A program made the translations under genes and the position numbers. 64,000 nt of DNA from JAAZKA01 sp034926225 (GTDB taxonomy: Bacteria > Bacillota > Clostridia > Oscillospirales > QAMX01). Within the stretch, counting starts at the first letter, position 1. Each line of letters opens with the position of its first letter. Where the stretch lies: positions 95,844 through 159,843 of the forward strand of contig JAYFRF010000016.1 of NCBI GenBank assembly GCA_034926225.1, in the 5' to 3' direction. The notes below the pieces were generated by a model that was given only the letters and a program-made list of their open reading frames with translations, made no database searches and was not told the origin of the DNA. Positions 40,815 through 49,776 of this stretch are shown here, piece by piece.

Positions 40815-43475
40815 TTACGGAAGCTTTTCCGCGATGGATTTCAATTCATAGAGCATATTTAAAGCCTGCATCGGCGTAAAGTCGTCCAAATTCAGCCCCC
40901 GCACACGCCGCACAAGGTCTGACGCGCCGAGATCGGCTAAGGAGACCTGTGGCGCTCTGCCGTTCGATGCTTTCCCGCCCGACGCTTCGCCGGACGGCTT
41001 TTTTTTGTCGGAATACACCGCGCCGTCCTCCTCGAGATCGCGGAGAATCTCCCGCGCGCGGCGGATGACGCCGTCTGGAAGCCCCGCAAGCCGCGCGACC
41101 TCGATGCCGTAGGACTCGTCCGCGTGACCGGGGATGATCCGGCGCAGGAACGTCAGTTCCTCCCCACGCCGCTTTACCGTCGTCGCGTAATTGACAACAC
41201 CGGTAAATTTCTCGGAAAGAACAGTCAGTTCGTGATAGTGCGTCGCAAACATCGTCCGCGCGCCGAGTTTTTTGCGGTCAATGATGTACTCCACCACCGC
41301 GCGCGCGATGCTCATGCCGTCATAGGTGGACGTGCCGCGTCCGATTTCGTCGAGGATCAAAAGACTGCGGCGCGTTGCGCCGCGGAGAATCTGCGCGACC
41401 TCGCTCATCTCGACCATAAAGGTGCTCTGCCCGGAGGAAAGGTCGTCCGACGCGCCCACACGCGTAAAAATGCGGTCGGTTACGCCGATCTTCGCGCTCG
41501 CCGCGGGGACAAACGAGCCGAGCTGCGCCATCAGCACGATTAAGGCCGTCTGCCTCATGTAGGTGCTTTTGCCCGCCATGTTCGGGCCCGTGATGATCGC
41601 CATGCGGTTTTTGCCGCAGTCGAGCAGCGTATCGTTGGCGATGAACGCGCGGCGCCCGATGATCTGCTCGACGACGGGGTGGCGCCCCTCGGTGATGCTG
41701 ATGACGTCCGACGCGTTGACCTCGGGGCGGCGGTAATTGTTCCGCACGGCCACCTGCGCAAAGCTTAAAAGCACGTCCACCTGTGCAATGACCGCCGCCG
41801 TCGCTTGAATCCGCGCCGTCGCCGCCGCTACCTGATCGCGGATACCGGAGAACACCTCGTACTCCAGGGTTGTGATACGATCCTTCGCCGTCAGCACGCG
41901 GGTCTCAAGGTCTTTGAGCTCCGGCGTGATATAGCGCTCACTGCCGACAAGCGTCTGCCGGCGGATATAATCCTCCGGTACGCTCTCCGACGCGGTACGG
42001 GAGACTTCGATATAATAACCGAACACGCGGTTATAGCCGACGCGCAGGGTGCGGATTCCCGTACGTTCCCGTTCGCGCGTCTCGATATCGGCGATGACGA
42101 CGCGGCTGTCCGAGACGAGGGTACGCAGCTCGTCGACCTCCGCATGGTAGCCCGTACGGATAAGCCCCCCGTCGTGGAGCGGTATGGGCGGGTTGTCCGC
42201 GATGGATGCGGCAATCAGCGCGGCGATATCCTCAAGGGGATCGAGCTCGTCATGCAGAGTCTCCAGCAGCGCGCAGTCGAAGCCTGCGAGGAGGGTTTTG
42301 AGCTCGGGGAGCCTTCCCGAGGAGCTGCCGATGGCCTGCAAATCACGAGCGTTGGCCCTGCCGAGCGCGACGCGGCTGATGAGACGCTCGAGATCCTGCA
42401 CCCCGCCGAGGATTTCCCGTAGATCGCGCCGCGCCTGCTCCGCCGCGCACAGCAGTTCGACGGCGTTGGCGCGCCGGGAGATCGCGGCAGGCTGCGTCAG
42501 CGGTTGCTCCATCCACCGGCGAAGGCAGCGCGCGCCCATCGAGGTTTCCGTCTGGTCAAGCACCCACAGAAGCGAACCCTTTTTTTCATGCCCGCGCAGT
42601 GTTTCAAACAGCTCGAGGTTTCGCCGTGCGATGGTATCGAGGATCATATACTGTGAGCGGGTGTAGCGTTCGACGGTACGCAGGTTATTGAGGGCCGTTT
42701 TCTGCGTCTCGGAGAGGTAGGTGAGCACCGCTGACAGCGCGCGCACCGCTCTCGGGGCATCCGCAAACACCGGCGCGTCGGGAAACTGCTTTGCGACGCG
42801 TTCCGCTGAGTCGTCCGCCTCAAAACGCCAGGCAACCGCGGGGCTGACGAGACAATTCATCTCCTTGAGCGTTGCGACGAGCGCGGAATCCGCCAGGGAA
42901 TCGGATAAAAGCATCTCTTTGGGCGAAAAAAGCGAACATTCCTCCGTGACGGCGCCGATCACGTCGGTGGAATCGAGCTCCGTTACATAAGCCTGCCCCG
43001 TCGAGATATCGCAGAACGCGACACCTGCGCCGCCCGCGTCGCTAAAAACCGCGCCGAGGTAGTTGTTGGCGTCGCTTTTCAGCATACCGGCATCGATGAC
43101 CGTACCCGGCGTGACGACACGCAGGACATCGCGCTCGACGAGCCCCTTGGCGAGCGCGGGATCCTCGGTCTGCTCGCAGATCGCGACGCGGTGCCCGTGC
43201 TCGATGAGCTTGCCGACATAGGTATCCACGGTCTGGCAGGGCACGCCGCACATGGCCGCCCGGTCGCCCGGCCCGCAGCTTTTCCCCGTCAGCGTCAGCT
43301 CCAGCTCCTCCGTCACGGTCTTCGCGTCCTCAAAGAACATTTCATAGAAGTCGCCGATGTGGAACATCAGGATGGTACCGGGGTATTGCCGCTTGAACGC
43401 GAGGTACTGGCGCATCATCGGGGTGAGTTCGTCTTCATTTTCCGGAGGGGTAAAACGCAGAGTTTCTTTAGCCAT
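40815..43475 (-). CDS. mutS: DNA mismatch repair protein MutS
   Basis: An 886-residue MutS, which recognises mismatches and recruits MutL. The N-terminal mismatch-binding motif is FYEMF within IGDFYEMFFEDA. The ATPase Walker A GPNMAGKST is at 630-638, and the Walker B DEIGRGTST and the THYHEL signature follow. The C-terminus has the usual helix-turn-helix and a low-complexity KKPSGEASGGKAS linker. It lies 40 bases after miaB. Confidence 0.96.
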   Translation of the reverse strand: MAKETLRFTPPENEDELTPMMRQYLAFKRQYPGTILMFHIGDFYEMFFEDAKTVTEELELTLTGKSCGPGDRAAMCGVPCQTVDTYVGKLIEHGHRVAICEQTEDPALAKGLVERDVLRVVTPGTVIDAGMLKSDANNYLGAVFSDAGGAGVAFCDISTGQAYVTELDSTDVIGAVTEECSLFSPKEMLLSDSLADSALVATLKEMNCLVSPAVAWRFEADDSAERVAKQFPDAPVFADAPRAVRALSAVLTYLSETQKTALNNLRTVERYTRSQYMILDTIARRNLELFETLRGHEKKGSLLWVLDQTETSMGARCLRRWMEQPLTQPAAISRRANAVELLCAAEQARRDLREILGGVQDLERLISRVALGRANARDLQAIGSSSGRLPELKTLLAGFDCALLETLHDELDPLEDIAALIAASIADNPPIPLHDGGLIRTGYHAEVDELRTLVSDSRVVIADIETRERERTGIRTLRVGYNRVFGYYIEVSRTASESVPEDYIRRQTLVGSERYITPELKDLETRVLTAKDRITTLEYEVFSGIRDQVAAATARIQATAAVIAQVDVLLSFAQVAVRNNYRRPEVNASDVISITEGRHPVVEQIIGRRAFIANDTLLDCGKNRMAIITGPNMAGKSTYMRQTALIVLMAQLGSFVPAASAKIGVTDRIFTRVGASDDLSSGQSTFMVEMSEVAQILRGATRRSLLILDEIGRGTSTYDGMSIARAVVEYIIDRKKLGARTMFATHYHELTVLSEKFTGVVNYATTVKRRGEELTFLRRIIPGHADESYGIEVARLAGLPDGVIRRAREILRDLEEDGAVYSDKKKPSGEASGGKASNGRAPQVSLADLGASDLVRRVRGLNLDDFTPMQALNMLYELKSIAEKLP

Positions 43476-43514
43476 AGGTCTTGTTTGGATCCATCCTTTG
43501 AGATTTGGCCGAGG

Positions 43515-44945
43515 TTATAGGTCCGCGGCGCCGAAGAGCGCGTAGGTGGAGGCGCGTTCGATCCTGACGCGGGCGAGTTTTCCCGCATAGTCCAGCGGCG
43601 CGCGGACATGCACCAGTCTGCCGCCGGAGGTACGGGCGCTGAAGGGATAGCCCTCGGCGCGGCCTTCCCTGTCGAGACGCAGCTCGATGATCTTTCCGAC
43701 GTAGCCGTCGTGGATCTCCTGAGAGATACGGTTCTGGAGGGCGAGCAGGCGGTCAAAGCGCGCCTGCTTTTCCTCCTCAGGAGTATCGTCGGGCATTTCG
43801 GCGGCGGGGGTGCCGACGCGTTTGGAATAGAGGAAGGTAAAAAGCGAGTCGTAGCGCACGCGTTCGACAAGGTCGAGGGTGGCCTGGAAGTCCTCCTCGG
43901 TTTCACCGGGGAAGCCGACGATGATGTCGGAGGTGATCACGAGGTTCGGGATCTTTTCGCGTGCGTAGTCGATGAGGGCGATGTACTGTGCAGCGGTATA
44001 GCGGCGGTTCATCCGTTGTAGGACGCGGTCGGAGCCGCTCTGCACGGGGAGATGAATGCCGCGCGCCATATGGCGGCTCTCGGCGATGGTATCGATCAGC
44101 TCATGCGACGCATCCTTCGGGTGGCTTGTCATAAAGCGGACGATGAAATCGCCGTCTATCGCGTCGATACGACGCAATAGCTCCGGGAAACGGATTCCGT
44201 CTTCGCGGTCGGAGCCGTAGGAGTTGACGTTTTGCCCGAGCAGCGTAATATCGCGGCAGCCGATCCCGATGAGCCCGCGCACTTCCTCGAGGATGTATTC
44301 AGGCTCCCGGCTGCGTTCGCGTCCCCGTACGTATGGGACGATGCAGTAGGTACAGAAGTTGTTGCAGCCGTACATAATACTGACCCACGCGTGTTCCCGG
44401 TCCCGGCGTTCGACGGGAAGCCCCTCGGCGATGCGGCCCTCGGTGTCCTCGGTGTCGAACACGCGCTTGCCGTCATGCAGCGCGTGCCACAGAAGCTCGG
44501 GCAGCTTCCAGACGGCGTGAGTTCCGAACACGAGGTCGACATAAGGGAAGCTGCGGCGGAGCTTTTCGGCCATATGGGACTGCTGCGGCATGCATCCGCA
44601 CACGCCAATGACCATTCCGGGCCGCCGCCGTTTGACATGCACCAGCGCCCCGATATTCCCAAGCTCCCGCGCCTCCGCATGCTCGCGTATCGCGCAGGTG
44701 TTGATCAGCACGACATCGGCGTCTTCCGCACAAGCCGCCGCTGCGTATCCCATCGCCCGGAGCTGCCCCCGGAGGGTTTCGGCGTCGGCCTCATTCTGCT
44801 GGCAGCCGTAGCAATCGACCCAGTACCGCCGGACGGCACCGGTTTCGGCGGTATTAGCGCCATTCTCACGCAGTATCCGGGATGCGAATACCTTTTGCTG
44901 CGCGAATTCTTCCGGTGAAACTAACTTCTTATTCTCTGCACTCAT
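43515..44945 (-). CDS. miaB: tRNA-2-methylthio-N6-dimethylallyladenosine synthase MiaB
   Basis: A 476-residue MiaB, a radical SAM methylthiotransferase that adds a methylthio group to i6A37 in tRNA. The N-terminal UPF0004 domain has CYGCQQNEADAE with the auxiliary-cluster cysteine, the radical SAM cysteines are in CNNFCTYC followed by PYVRGRERSRE, and a TRAM domain ends the protein. It acts on the MiaA product; miaA is at 9285-10226. AGAGGAATTT precedes the start. Confidence 0.95.
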   Translation of the reverse strand: MSAENKKLVSPEEFAQQKVFASRILRENGANTAETGAVRRYWVDCYGCQQNEADAETLRGQLRAMGYAAAACAEDADVVLINTCAIREHAEARELGNIGALVHVKRRRPGMVIGVCGCMPQQSHMAEKLRRSFPYVDLVFGTHAVWKLPELLWHALHDGKRVFDTEDTEGRIAEGLPVERRDREHAWVSIMYGCNNFCTYCIVPYVRGRERSREPEYILEEVRGLIGIGCRDITLLGQNVNSYGSDREDGIRFPELLRRIDAIDGDFIVRFMTSHPKDASHELIDTIAESRHMARGIHLPVQSGSDRVLQRMNRRYTAAQYIALIDYAREKIPNLVITSDIIVGFPGETEEDFQATLDLVERVRYDSLFTFLYSKRVGTPAAEMPDDTPEEEKQARFDRLLALQNRISQEIHDGYVGKIIELRLDREGRAEGYPFSARTSGGRLVHVRAPLDYAGKLARVRIERASTYALFGAADL

Positions 44946-45013
44946 AAATTCCTCTACAGTATCCCCTATAAAATGCGGGGTTGTTTTACGAAATCTTACT
45001 CTATCGAATTAGG

Positions 45014-46273
45014 TTATAGCTCGTTGAAGGCTTCCAGCTTACTTGTTTTTTGCTGCGGTTTGGCATCTCCGTGACGAACAAAGAGCATGGTAAAGAAGCT
45101 CAAACCGGAGAACGCCGCGCCGTAGGGAAACAGGGTGTGGTAGCCGACGTGTTCCAGCAGATACCCTGACAGGATGGGTGTAATAACCTGCGCCAGCATG
45201 GAAAAGGTATAATAGTAGCCGGTGTATTTACCGATGTTTGCGCCGCGCGACAGCTCGACCACCATCGGGTAGGAGTTGACGTTGATCGCGGCCCAGGCGA
45301 TGCCGGCCAGAGCGAACAGGAACAGGATGGCGGGACTAAACGACGTAAAGAAGGCGGCGGCGATAAAAACCGCGGTTAAAAGGGCTACGCCGCAGAGAAT
45401 GGTGCGCCGGCGGCCGTATTTCGACGCAAACTGACCCATCGGGATGAACGCGGCGATCGCGGCGCCCTGCGCGACGATCAGCGTGTACGCAAATACGCCG
45501 CCCTGCAGCCCCCAGTAGGTCTGGGCATACTTTGAAAATGCCGTTGTGACGGCGTTGTAGCCGAAAAACCATAAAAATACCGATGCCAGGATGAAACAAA
45601 GGCTCCGGAACACCGGGCGTGAAAGCTTTCCCGATTCGTCCGTGTCCGCTTCCGGTTCCTCGACGGTATTTGCTTCTGCACGCAGCTTCGGTTCATTCAC
45701 CGTAAGCCGCAGCAGAACCGCGCAGAGCGCCATGATGAGCGCGACGCTTATAAACAACGGCAGGTAGTCGGGATTTTCCGCCGGAACCAATGCCGCGATG
45801 AGCCCCAGCGATATAATGCCGCCGACCGCGCCCATCAGGTTGATCACTGCGTTCGCCTTTGAGCGCAGCACCTTCGGTGTGACATCCGGCATCAGCGCGA
45901 CGGCGGGGGAACGGTATGTACTCATCGAGACTAAAACCAGCCCCAAAGCGCATAAAAACAACGGGAAAATGCGCAGCCTGTCGGCGAGCGGGATGAGCAC
46001 CGTAAACACCGCCGCTACTGCTGTGCCGATTAAGATAAACGGGGTACGCCGCCCGAGGTTTGACCGCGTTCTGTCCGACAGCGAGCCGAACAGCGGCAGC
46101 ATGAACAGGGCAAGTACGTTGTCCGCCGCCATGATCGCGCCTGCGGCGGTGTCGCCGACGCCGAAGCTGTTTTTTAAGATGAGCGGGATGATTGTGTCGT
46201 AGACCTGCCAGAAGGTACAGATCGACAGGAACGCAAGCCCCACAAAAAAGGTGCGCTTGTAGTTTAATTTCAT
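45014..46273 (-). CDS. MFS transporter, SLC45/sugar-symporter-like
   Basis: A 419-residue membrane protein with about 12 hydrophobic helices. GSLSDRTRSNLGRRTPFI between helices 2 and 3 is the MFS loop motif in the form typical of SLC45-type sugar:H+ symporters. A polar loop near residues 210-228 (EEPEADTDESGKL) separates the halves. ATG 46273 follows GGAGAG at seven bases; a TTG at 46288 is less likely. It diverges from the ThuA operon, suggesting sugar or sugar-derivative uptake. Confidence 0.82.
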   Translation of the reverse strand: MKLNYKRTFFVGLAFLSICTFWQVYDTIIPLILKNSFGVGDTAAGAIMAADNVLALFMLPLFGSLSDRTRSNLGRRTPFILIGTAVAAVFTVLIPLADRLRIFPLFLCALGLVLVSMSTYRSPAVALMPDVTPKVLRSKANAVINLMGAVGGIISLGLIAALVPAENPDYLPLFISVALIMALCAVLLRLTVNEPKLRAEANTVEEPEADTDESGKLSRPVFRSLCFILASVFLWFFGYNAVTTAFSKYAQTYWGLQGGVFAYTLIVAQGAAIAAFIPMGQFASKYGRRRTILCGVALLTAVFIAAAFFTSFSPAILFLFALAGIAWAAINVNSYPMVVELSRGANIGKYTGYYYTFSMLAQVITPILSGYLLEHVGYHTLFPYGAAFSGLSFFTMLFVRHGDAKPQQKTSKLEAFNEL

Positions 46274-46394
46274 CGATTCGCTCTCCAATTTCCCCGTATT
46301 CAGTTCGCTACCCGATTATAACATATGCACGGGGAAAAAGAAAGGAGAAGCATTGAATTCATAAATTGTTCACAAATAACAGGATGCGATGTTG

Positions 46395-46400
46395 TATAAT
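46395..46400 (+). promoter_or_regulatory. candidate -10 box for the ThuA operon
   Basis: A perfect TATAAT lies 47 bases before the ThuA start in an AT-rich stretch. No matching -35 is seen at 16-18 bases, so an activator may be required, as for catabolic operons. Confidence 0.45.
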
Positions 46401-46447
46401 GCGCTTAAGAAAGATACTCCACTTTTTATCTAGGGAGGACTTGCGTT

Positions 46448-47233
46448 ATGATTCGCGTAACAGTTTGGAACGAATATCTGCATGAAAAGAACGAGGAAAG
46501 GGTCGCGGCGGTGTATCCCAAGGGGATTCACGGTGCGATTGCCGATTTCCTGTCGCGTGACACAGAGCTTACCGTCCGTACCGCGACGCTCGACATGCCG
46601 GAGCATGGACTGACCAAAGAGGTGCTTGACAATACCGACGTTTTGACTTGGTGGGGGCATATGGGGCATGCGCTCGTTTCCGACGAGATCGTTGAGCGCG
46701 TGTATGACCGTGTGCTGCACGGCATGGGCCTTGTCTGCCTGCATTCGGCGCATCACTCGAAGATTTTTAAGAAGCTGATGGGCACCTCCTGCAACCTCCG
46801 CTGGCGCGACATCGAGGAAAACGAGCGCATCTGGACGATCGCACCGTACCATCCCGTCGCGGCGGGGCTGCCGGCGTACTTCGATCTGCCCGCCGAGGAG
46901 ATGTACGGCGAGCGATTCGATATCCCCACGCCGGATGAGCTGGTGTTCCTAGGCTGGTTTCGCGGTGGAGAGGTCTTCCGTTCCGGCTGCGCCTATCATC
47001 GCGGCTACGGCAAGATTTTCTACTTCCAGCCCGGCCACGAGATGTACGGCAACTTCTACAACGAAAACGTGCAGCGCGTCATCACCAACGCCGTTCATTG
47101 GGCAAAGTCCACCTTTGTCTGCCCGCCCTACCTCAACGGAGACGCCGTGCCGCCGCCCGACGCGTTTGTGCCGCAGAAGGACATCGTTTCCCATACGGGT
47201 TACGGCAGCACGGAGCATTTGAATCTGAAATGA
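46448..47233 (+). CDS. ThuA-like protein
   Basis: A 261-residue ThuA-domain protein (glutamine-amidotransferase-like fold, named after trehalose utilisation in rhizobia). WWGHMGHA, CLHSAHHSK and FQPGHEMYGNFYNENVQRV are the conserved stretches. The exact reaction of ThuA remains uncertain; roles in 3-keto-sugar conversion have been suggested for the family. GGGAGG precedes ATG 46448. It is translationally coupled with the next gene (ATGA at 47230-47233). Confidence 0.88.
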   Translation: MIRVTVWNEYLHEKNEERVAAVYPKGIHGAIADFLSRDTELTVRTATLDMPEHGLTKEVLDNTDVLTWWGHMGHALVSDEIVERVYDRVLHGMGLVCLHSAHHSKIFKKLMGTSCNLRWRDIEENERIWTIAPYHPVAAGLPAYFDLPAEEMYGERFDIPTPDELVFLGWFRGGEVFRSGCAYHRGYGKIFYFQPGHEMYGNFYNENVQRVITNAVHWAKSTFVCPPYLNGDAVPPPDAFVPQKDIVSHTGYGSTEHLNLK

Positions 47234-48459
47234 TGGAATATCGGGAGTTTTTGACCGCACTCGGTATCGACGTCTTTCCGGCCGTGGGGGAGACGGTCTA
47301 TGCCGACGCCTGCGCCGAATACGACGCGCGGAGCTGCGAATATTGCGAGGACGACTTTTTACGCGCGCTCGACGCGGATTTTGCGCTGTTTGTGCATCAC
47401 CGCGACACGGTTTTCCGCGCCGCCGCTCTGCTGCGCGAAAACGAGGCCCTCCTGCGCTTTACCGTACTGCTTGCCCATACACTCATAGCGAACTCGCAGG
47501 CGGTACGCACCTGTCCCGGCTGGACACTGCCCGTACCGCCGGAGAACGCCGACCCGCTCCCGTATGAGATGACCGGTTTTTTCGCGGAGCTTTCGCTCGT
47601 GCGCACCGCCGCCGAAAAGCTGCGCGCGCTGCATGCGCCGGAGGATGTCGTCCGTCAGACATTGGCTCAGCTCGACTGGAGCATCACCATCTTCAGCGGT
47701 ACCGAGTATCGTCCCGGTTATAACGCCGCAAGGGTACGCTGGACGCTGCATTACCTGATCCCCGATATCCTGCGTATCGACAGGCTGGAATATGAAATGA
47801 GACCCTTCTCCGGCGCGGTCTATGCTTTCCGCAACGCCGCCGGGGACACGCGCCTTTTGATGGCGGACGGAAAGCTTCATCATTCGGGGCAGATCTTAGG
47901 TTCGGGCGGCTGTCTTGACGAAGGCTGGCCGGGCACCCCGTGGGCCGCGTTCCCAGCCGACTTCCGTGAAACGGATGCGTATTACGAGGGCTGTCCCATC
48001 GAAAACGGCTGTGCCAGCCGTGTCCGTGTGCGGCTTCCAAAAGCCGACTGGACGCGTTTCCTCGCTCCGGGAGATCCGGTGCTGTCGGTACATATCCCGG
48101 CGAAAGCCCCGCTGACACATGACGCCGTACGCGCATCCTACGCCCGCACGCGGGAGATTTTCGCTGCGGCCGGGTACGATTACCGCGCCGTCGTCTGTAT
48201 GTCGTGGCTAATGGCCCCTGTTTTGGAGGAGATGCTCGATGAAACGGCGAACATCGTCCGTTTTGAGCGCGACTATCACCGCTTCCCGATTCAGGCGTCC
48301 GGGCGCGGGGTTTACTCCTTCCTGTTTAACATGCCGAATGCGAAGCCCGAGGAGCTGCCCGCCGACACGACGCTGCGCCGCCGCGTACGCGACCGTTTGC
48401 TGGACGGCGGGTACGTTCTCGAATACGGCGGCATCCTCGATCCCAACGCTTTAACGTAA
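47230..48459 (+). CDS. GNAT-like N-/C-domain protein, paralogue 1
   Basis: A 409-residue protein resembling Pfam NAT_N/GNAT_C architecture (an N-terminal helical domain and a C-terminal acyltransferase-like domain); this assignment comes from memory of the family and is moderate. It shares with the next gene the block PLPYEMTGFFAELS near residue 118, a DDFLRALDADFALF-type segment near residue 40, and ETDAYYEGCP near residue 255. Function is unknown. ATG 47230 overlaps the ThuA stop. Confidence 0.6.
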   Translation: MMEYREFLTALGIDVFPAVGETVYADACAEYDARSCEYCEDDFLRALDADFALFVHHRDTVFRAAALLRENEALLRFTVLLAHTLIANSQAVRTCPGWTLPVPPENADPLPYEMTGFFAELSLVRTAAEKLRALHAPEDVVRQTLAQLDWSITIFSGTEYRPGYNAARVRWTLHYLIPDILRIDRLEYEMRPFSGAVYAFRNAAGDTRLLMADGKLHHSGQILGSGGCLDEGWPGTPWAAFPADFRETDAYYEGCPIENGCASRVRVRLPKADWTRFLAPGDPVLSVHIPAKAPLTHDAVRASYARTREIFAAAGYDYRAVVCMSWLMAPVLEEMLDETANIVRFERDYHRFPIQASGRGVYSFLFNMPNAKPEELPADTTLRRRVRDRLLDGGYVLEYGGILDPNALT

Positions 48460-48476
48460 GAAAGGGACTTTTACTT

Positions 48477-49712
48477 ATGCCCATGACCCTGCAGGCGCTG
48501 CTTGACGCGCTTCATATCGACAGCTATCCCGCTTACTGGGACGCTCTCTATCCGGACGCCGCCCTTGAATACGCGGGACAGGGCTGCTTATATACGAGCG
48601 AGGAATTCCTCCGCGCGCTTGACGCGGAGCTCGATCTTTTCCCCCTGCGCCGCGACGTTGTTTACCGCGCCGCTGCAGCCATTCGGAAGAACGACCTGCT
48701 CGCCCGCTATACCGTCGTCCTCGCCCGTGCGATACGCAATGTGCCGCGCGAATTCTATGCCGAGCATGCCTCTCTGCGTCTGCCCGGACCGTCCGAAGGG
48801 GAAGACCCCCTGCCGTACGAGATGACGGGGTTTTTCGCACTGATATCCACCGTTCCCGCCGAGGTGCGCGCGCTGCGCCGCCGCGGGGTGCCGGAGGATA
48901 TCATCCGCACGACCGTGCAGGGATTTGACTTTTCCATTACCGTCTTCGAACGCCGCCATGACCGTCCCGGCTTCGACACCGGACGCATGAACTGGTGTTC
49001 CAATTTCATGCCGCCATCGAATACGCTTACGATCGGACGCTTCAACTTCGCCCCCGGCAGTTTTCGTTATCCCGTCGTCGTCCTGCAAAATGCCGCGGGG
49101 GCTTACCGCATCCTCATGCGCGGCGTACGCATCCACCGCTCGGGTCTGCTTTTAGGCTCCCCAAACGCGACGGATGAGGACGGCGCCTATGATGCCGATT
49201 TTATCGAAACGGACGATTACTACGAGGGCTATTCTCCCGCGTCGGTTACCCCGGGCAAGCCCGTTGTCGTACAAAAATCGCGCGTACGGCTCTTAAAGAC
49301 CGGCTGGAAGGTCGTCTTGCAGGAGGGCGACGGCTTCCTCGTTACGCACATCCCCGAAGCGCAGCCTTTCGGGCATGACTACCAGCTTGCGTCTTACCGC
49401 CGCGCGAGAGAGGTCTACGCTCGGTGTTTCCCCGACCTGGACATCCGCGGTATCCACTGCCGAAGCTGGCTTTTAGCTCCCCAGATGCAGGTTTTTTTAG
49501 CGCCGGACGCCAATCTTACGCTGTTTCAAAAGGATCATTTGCTCTACCCCTGCGAATGCAACGGGCAAGGCGTGTTCTCGCACCTGTTTACACGCCCTGT
49601 CGAGCGGCTTGAGGATTTGCCCGAGCGTACCTCGATGGAGCGCGGCGTGAAAGCGATTTATCTTCACGGCGGCGTACTGTATGAGGCGGCTGGGTTTAAT
49701 GTGACAAAATAA
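48477..49712 (+). CDS. GNAT-like N-/C-domain protein, paralogue 2
   Basis: A 411-residue protein and clear paralogue of the preceding gene: it shares EEFLRALDAELDLF, DPLPYEMTGFFALI, ETDDYYEGYSP and a matching C-terminal pattern ending in YLHGGVLYE. The two proteins differ enough to suggest an old duplication. It probably acts with ThuA and the MFS transporter in a sugar-related pathway, but no reaction can be assigned. ATG 48477 follows AAAGGGA 17 bases after the first paralogue. Confidence 0.6.
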   Translation: MPMTLQALLDALHIDSYPAYWDALYPDAALEYAGQGCLYTSEEFLRALDAELDLFPLRRDVVYRAAAAIRKNDLLARYTVVLARAIRNVPREFYAEHASLRLPGPSEGEDPLPYEMTGFFALISTVPAEVRALRRRGVPEDIIRTTVQGFDFSITVFERRHDRPGFDTGRMNWCSNFMPPSNTLTIGRFNFAPGSFRYPVVVLQNAAGAYRILMRGVRIHRSGLLLGSPNATDEDGAYDADFIETDDYYEGYSPASVTPGKPVVVQKSRVRLLKTGWKVVLQEGDGFLVTHIPEAQPFGHDYQLASYRRAREVYARCFPDLDIRGIHCRSWLLAPQMQVFLAPDANLTLFQKDHLLYPCECNGQGVFSHLFTRPVERLEDLPERTSMERGVKAIYLHGGVLYEAAGFNVTK

Positions 49713-49725
49713 TTGAATAATAAAT

Positions 49726-49762
49726 AAAAAGGGGGGCCTACACGAAGAGGCCTCCCTTTTTT
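49726..49762. terminator. bidirectional terminator between ThuA operon and methyltransferase gene
   Basis: AAAAAGGGGGGCCT pairs with AGGCCTCCCTTTTT, with one G-T wobble and a short loop. There is a T-run on each strand, so it can end transcription from both convergent genes. Confidence 0.88.
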
Positions 49763-49776
49763 GTTTGTTAAAACTA

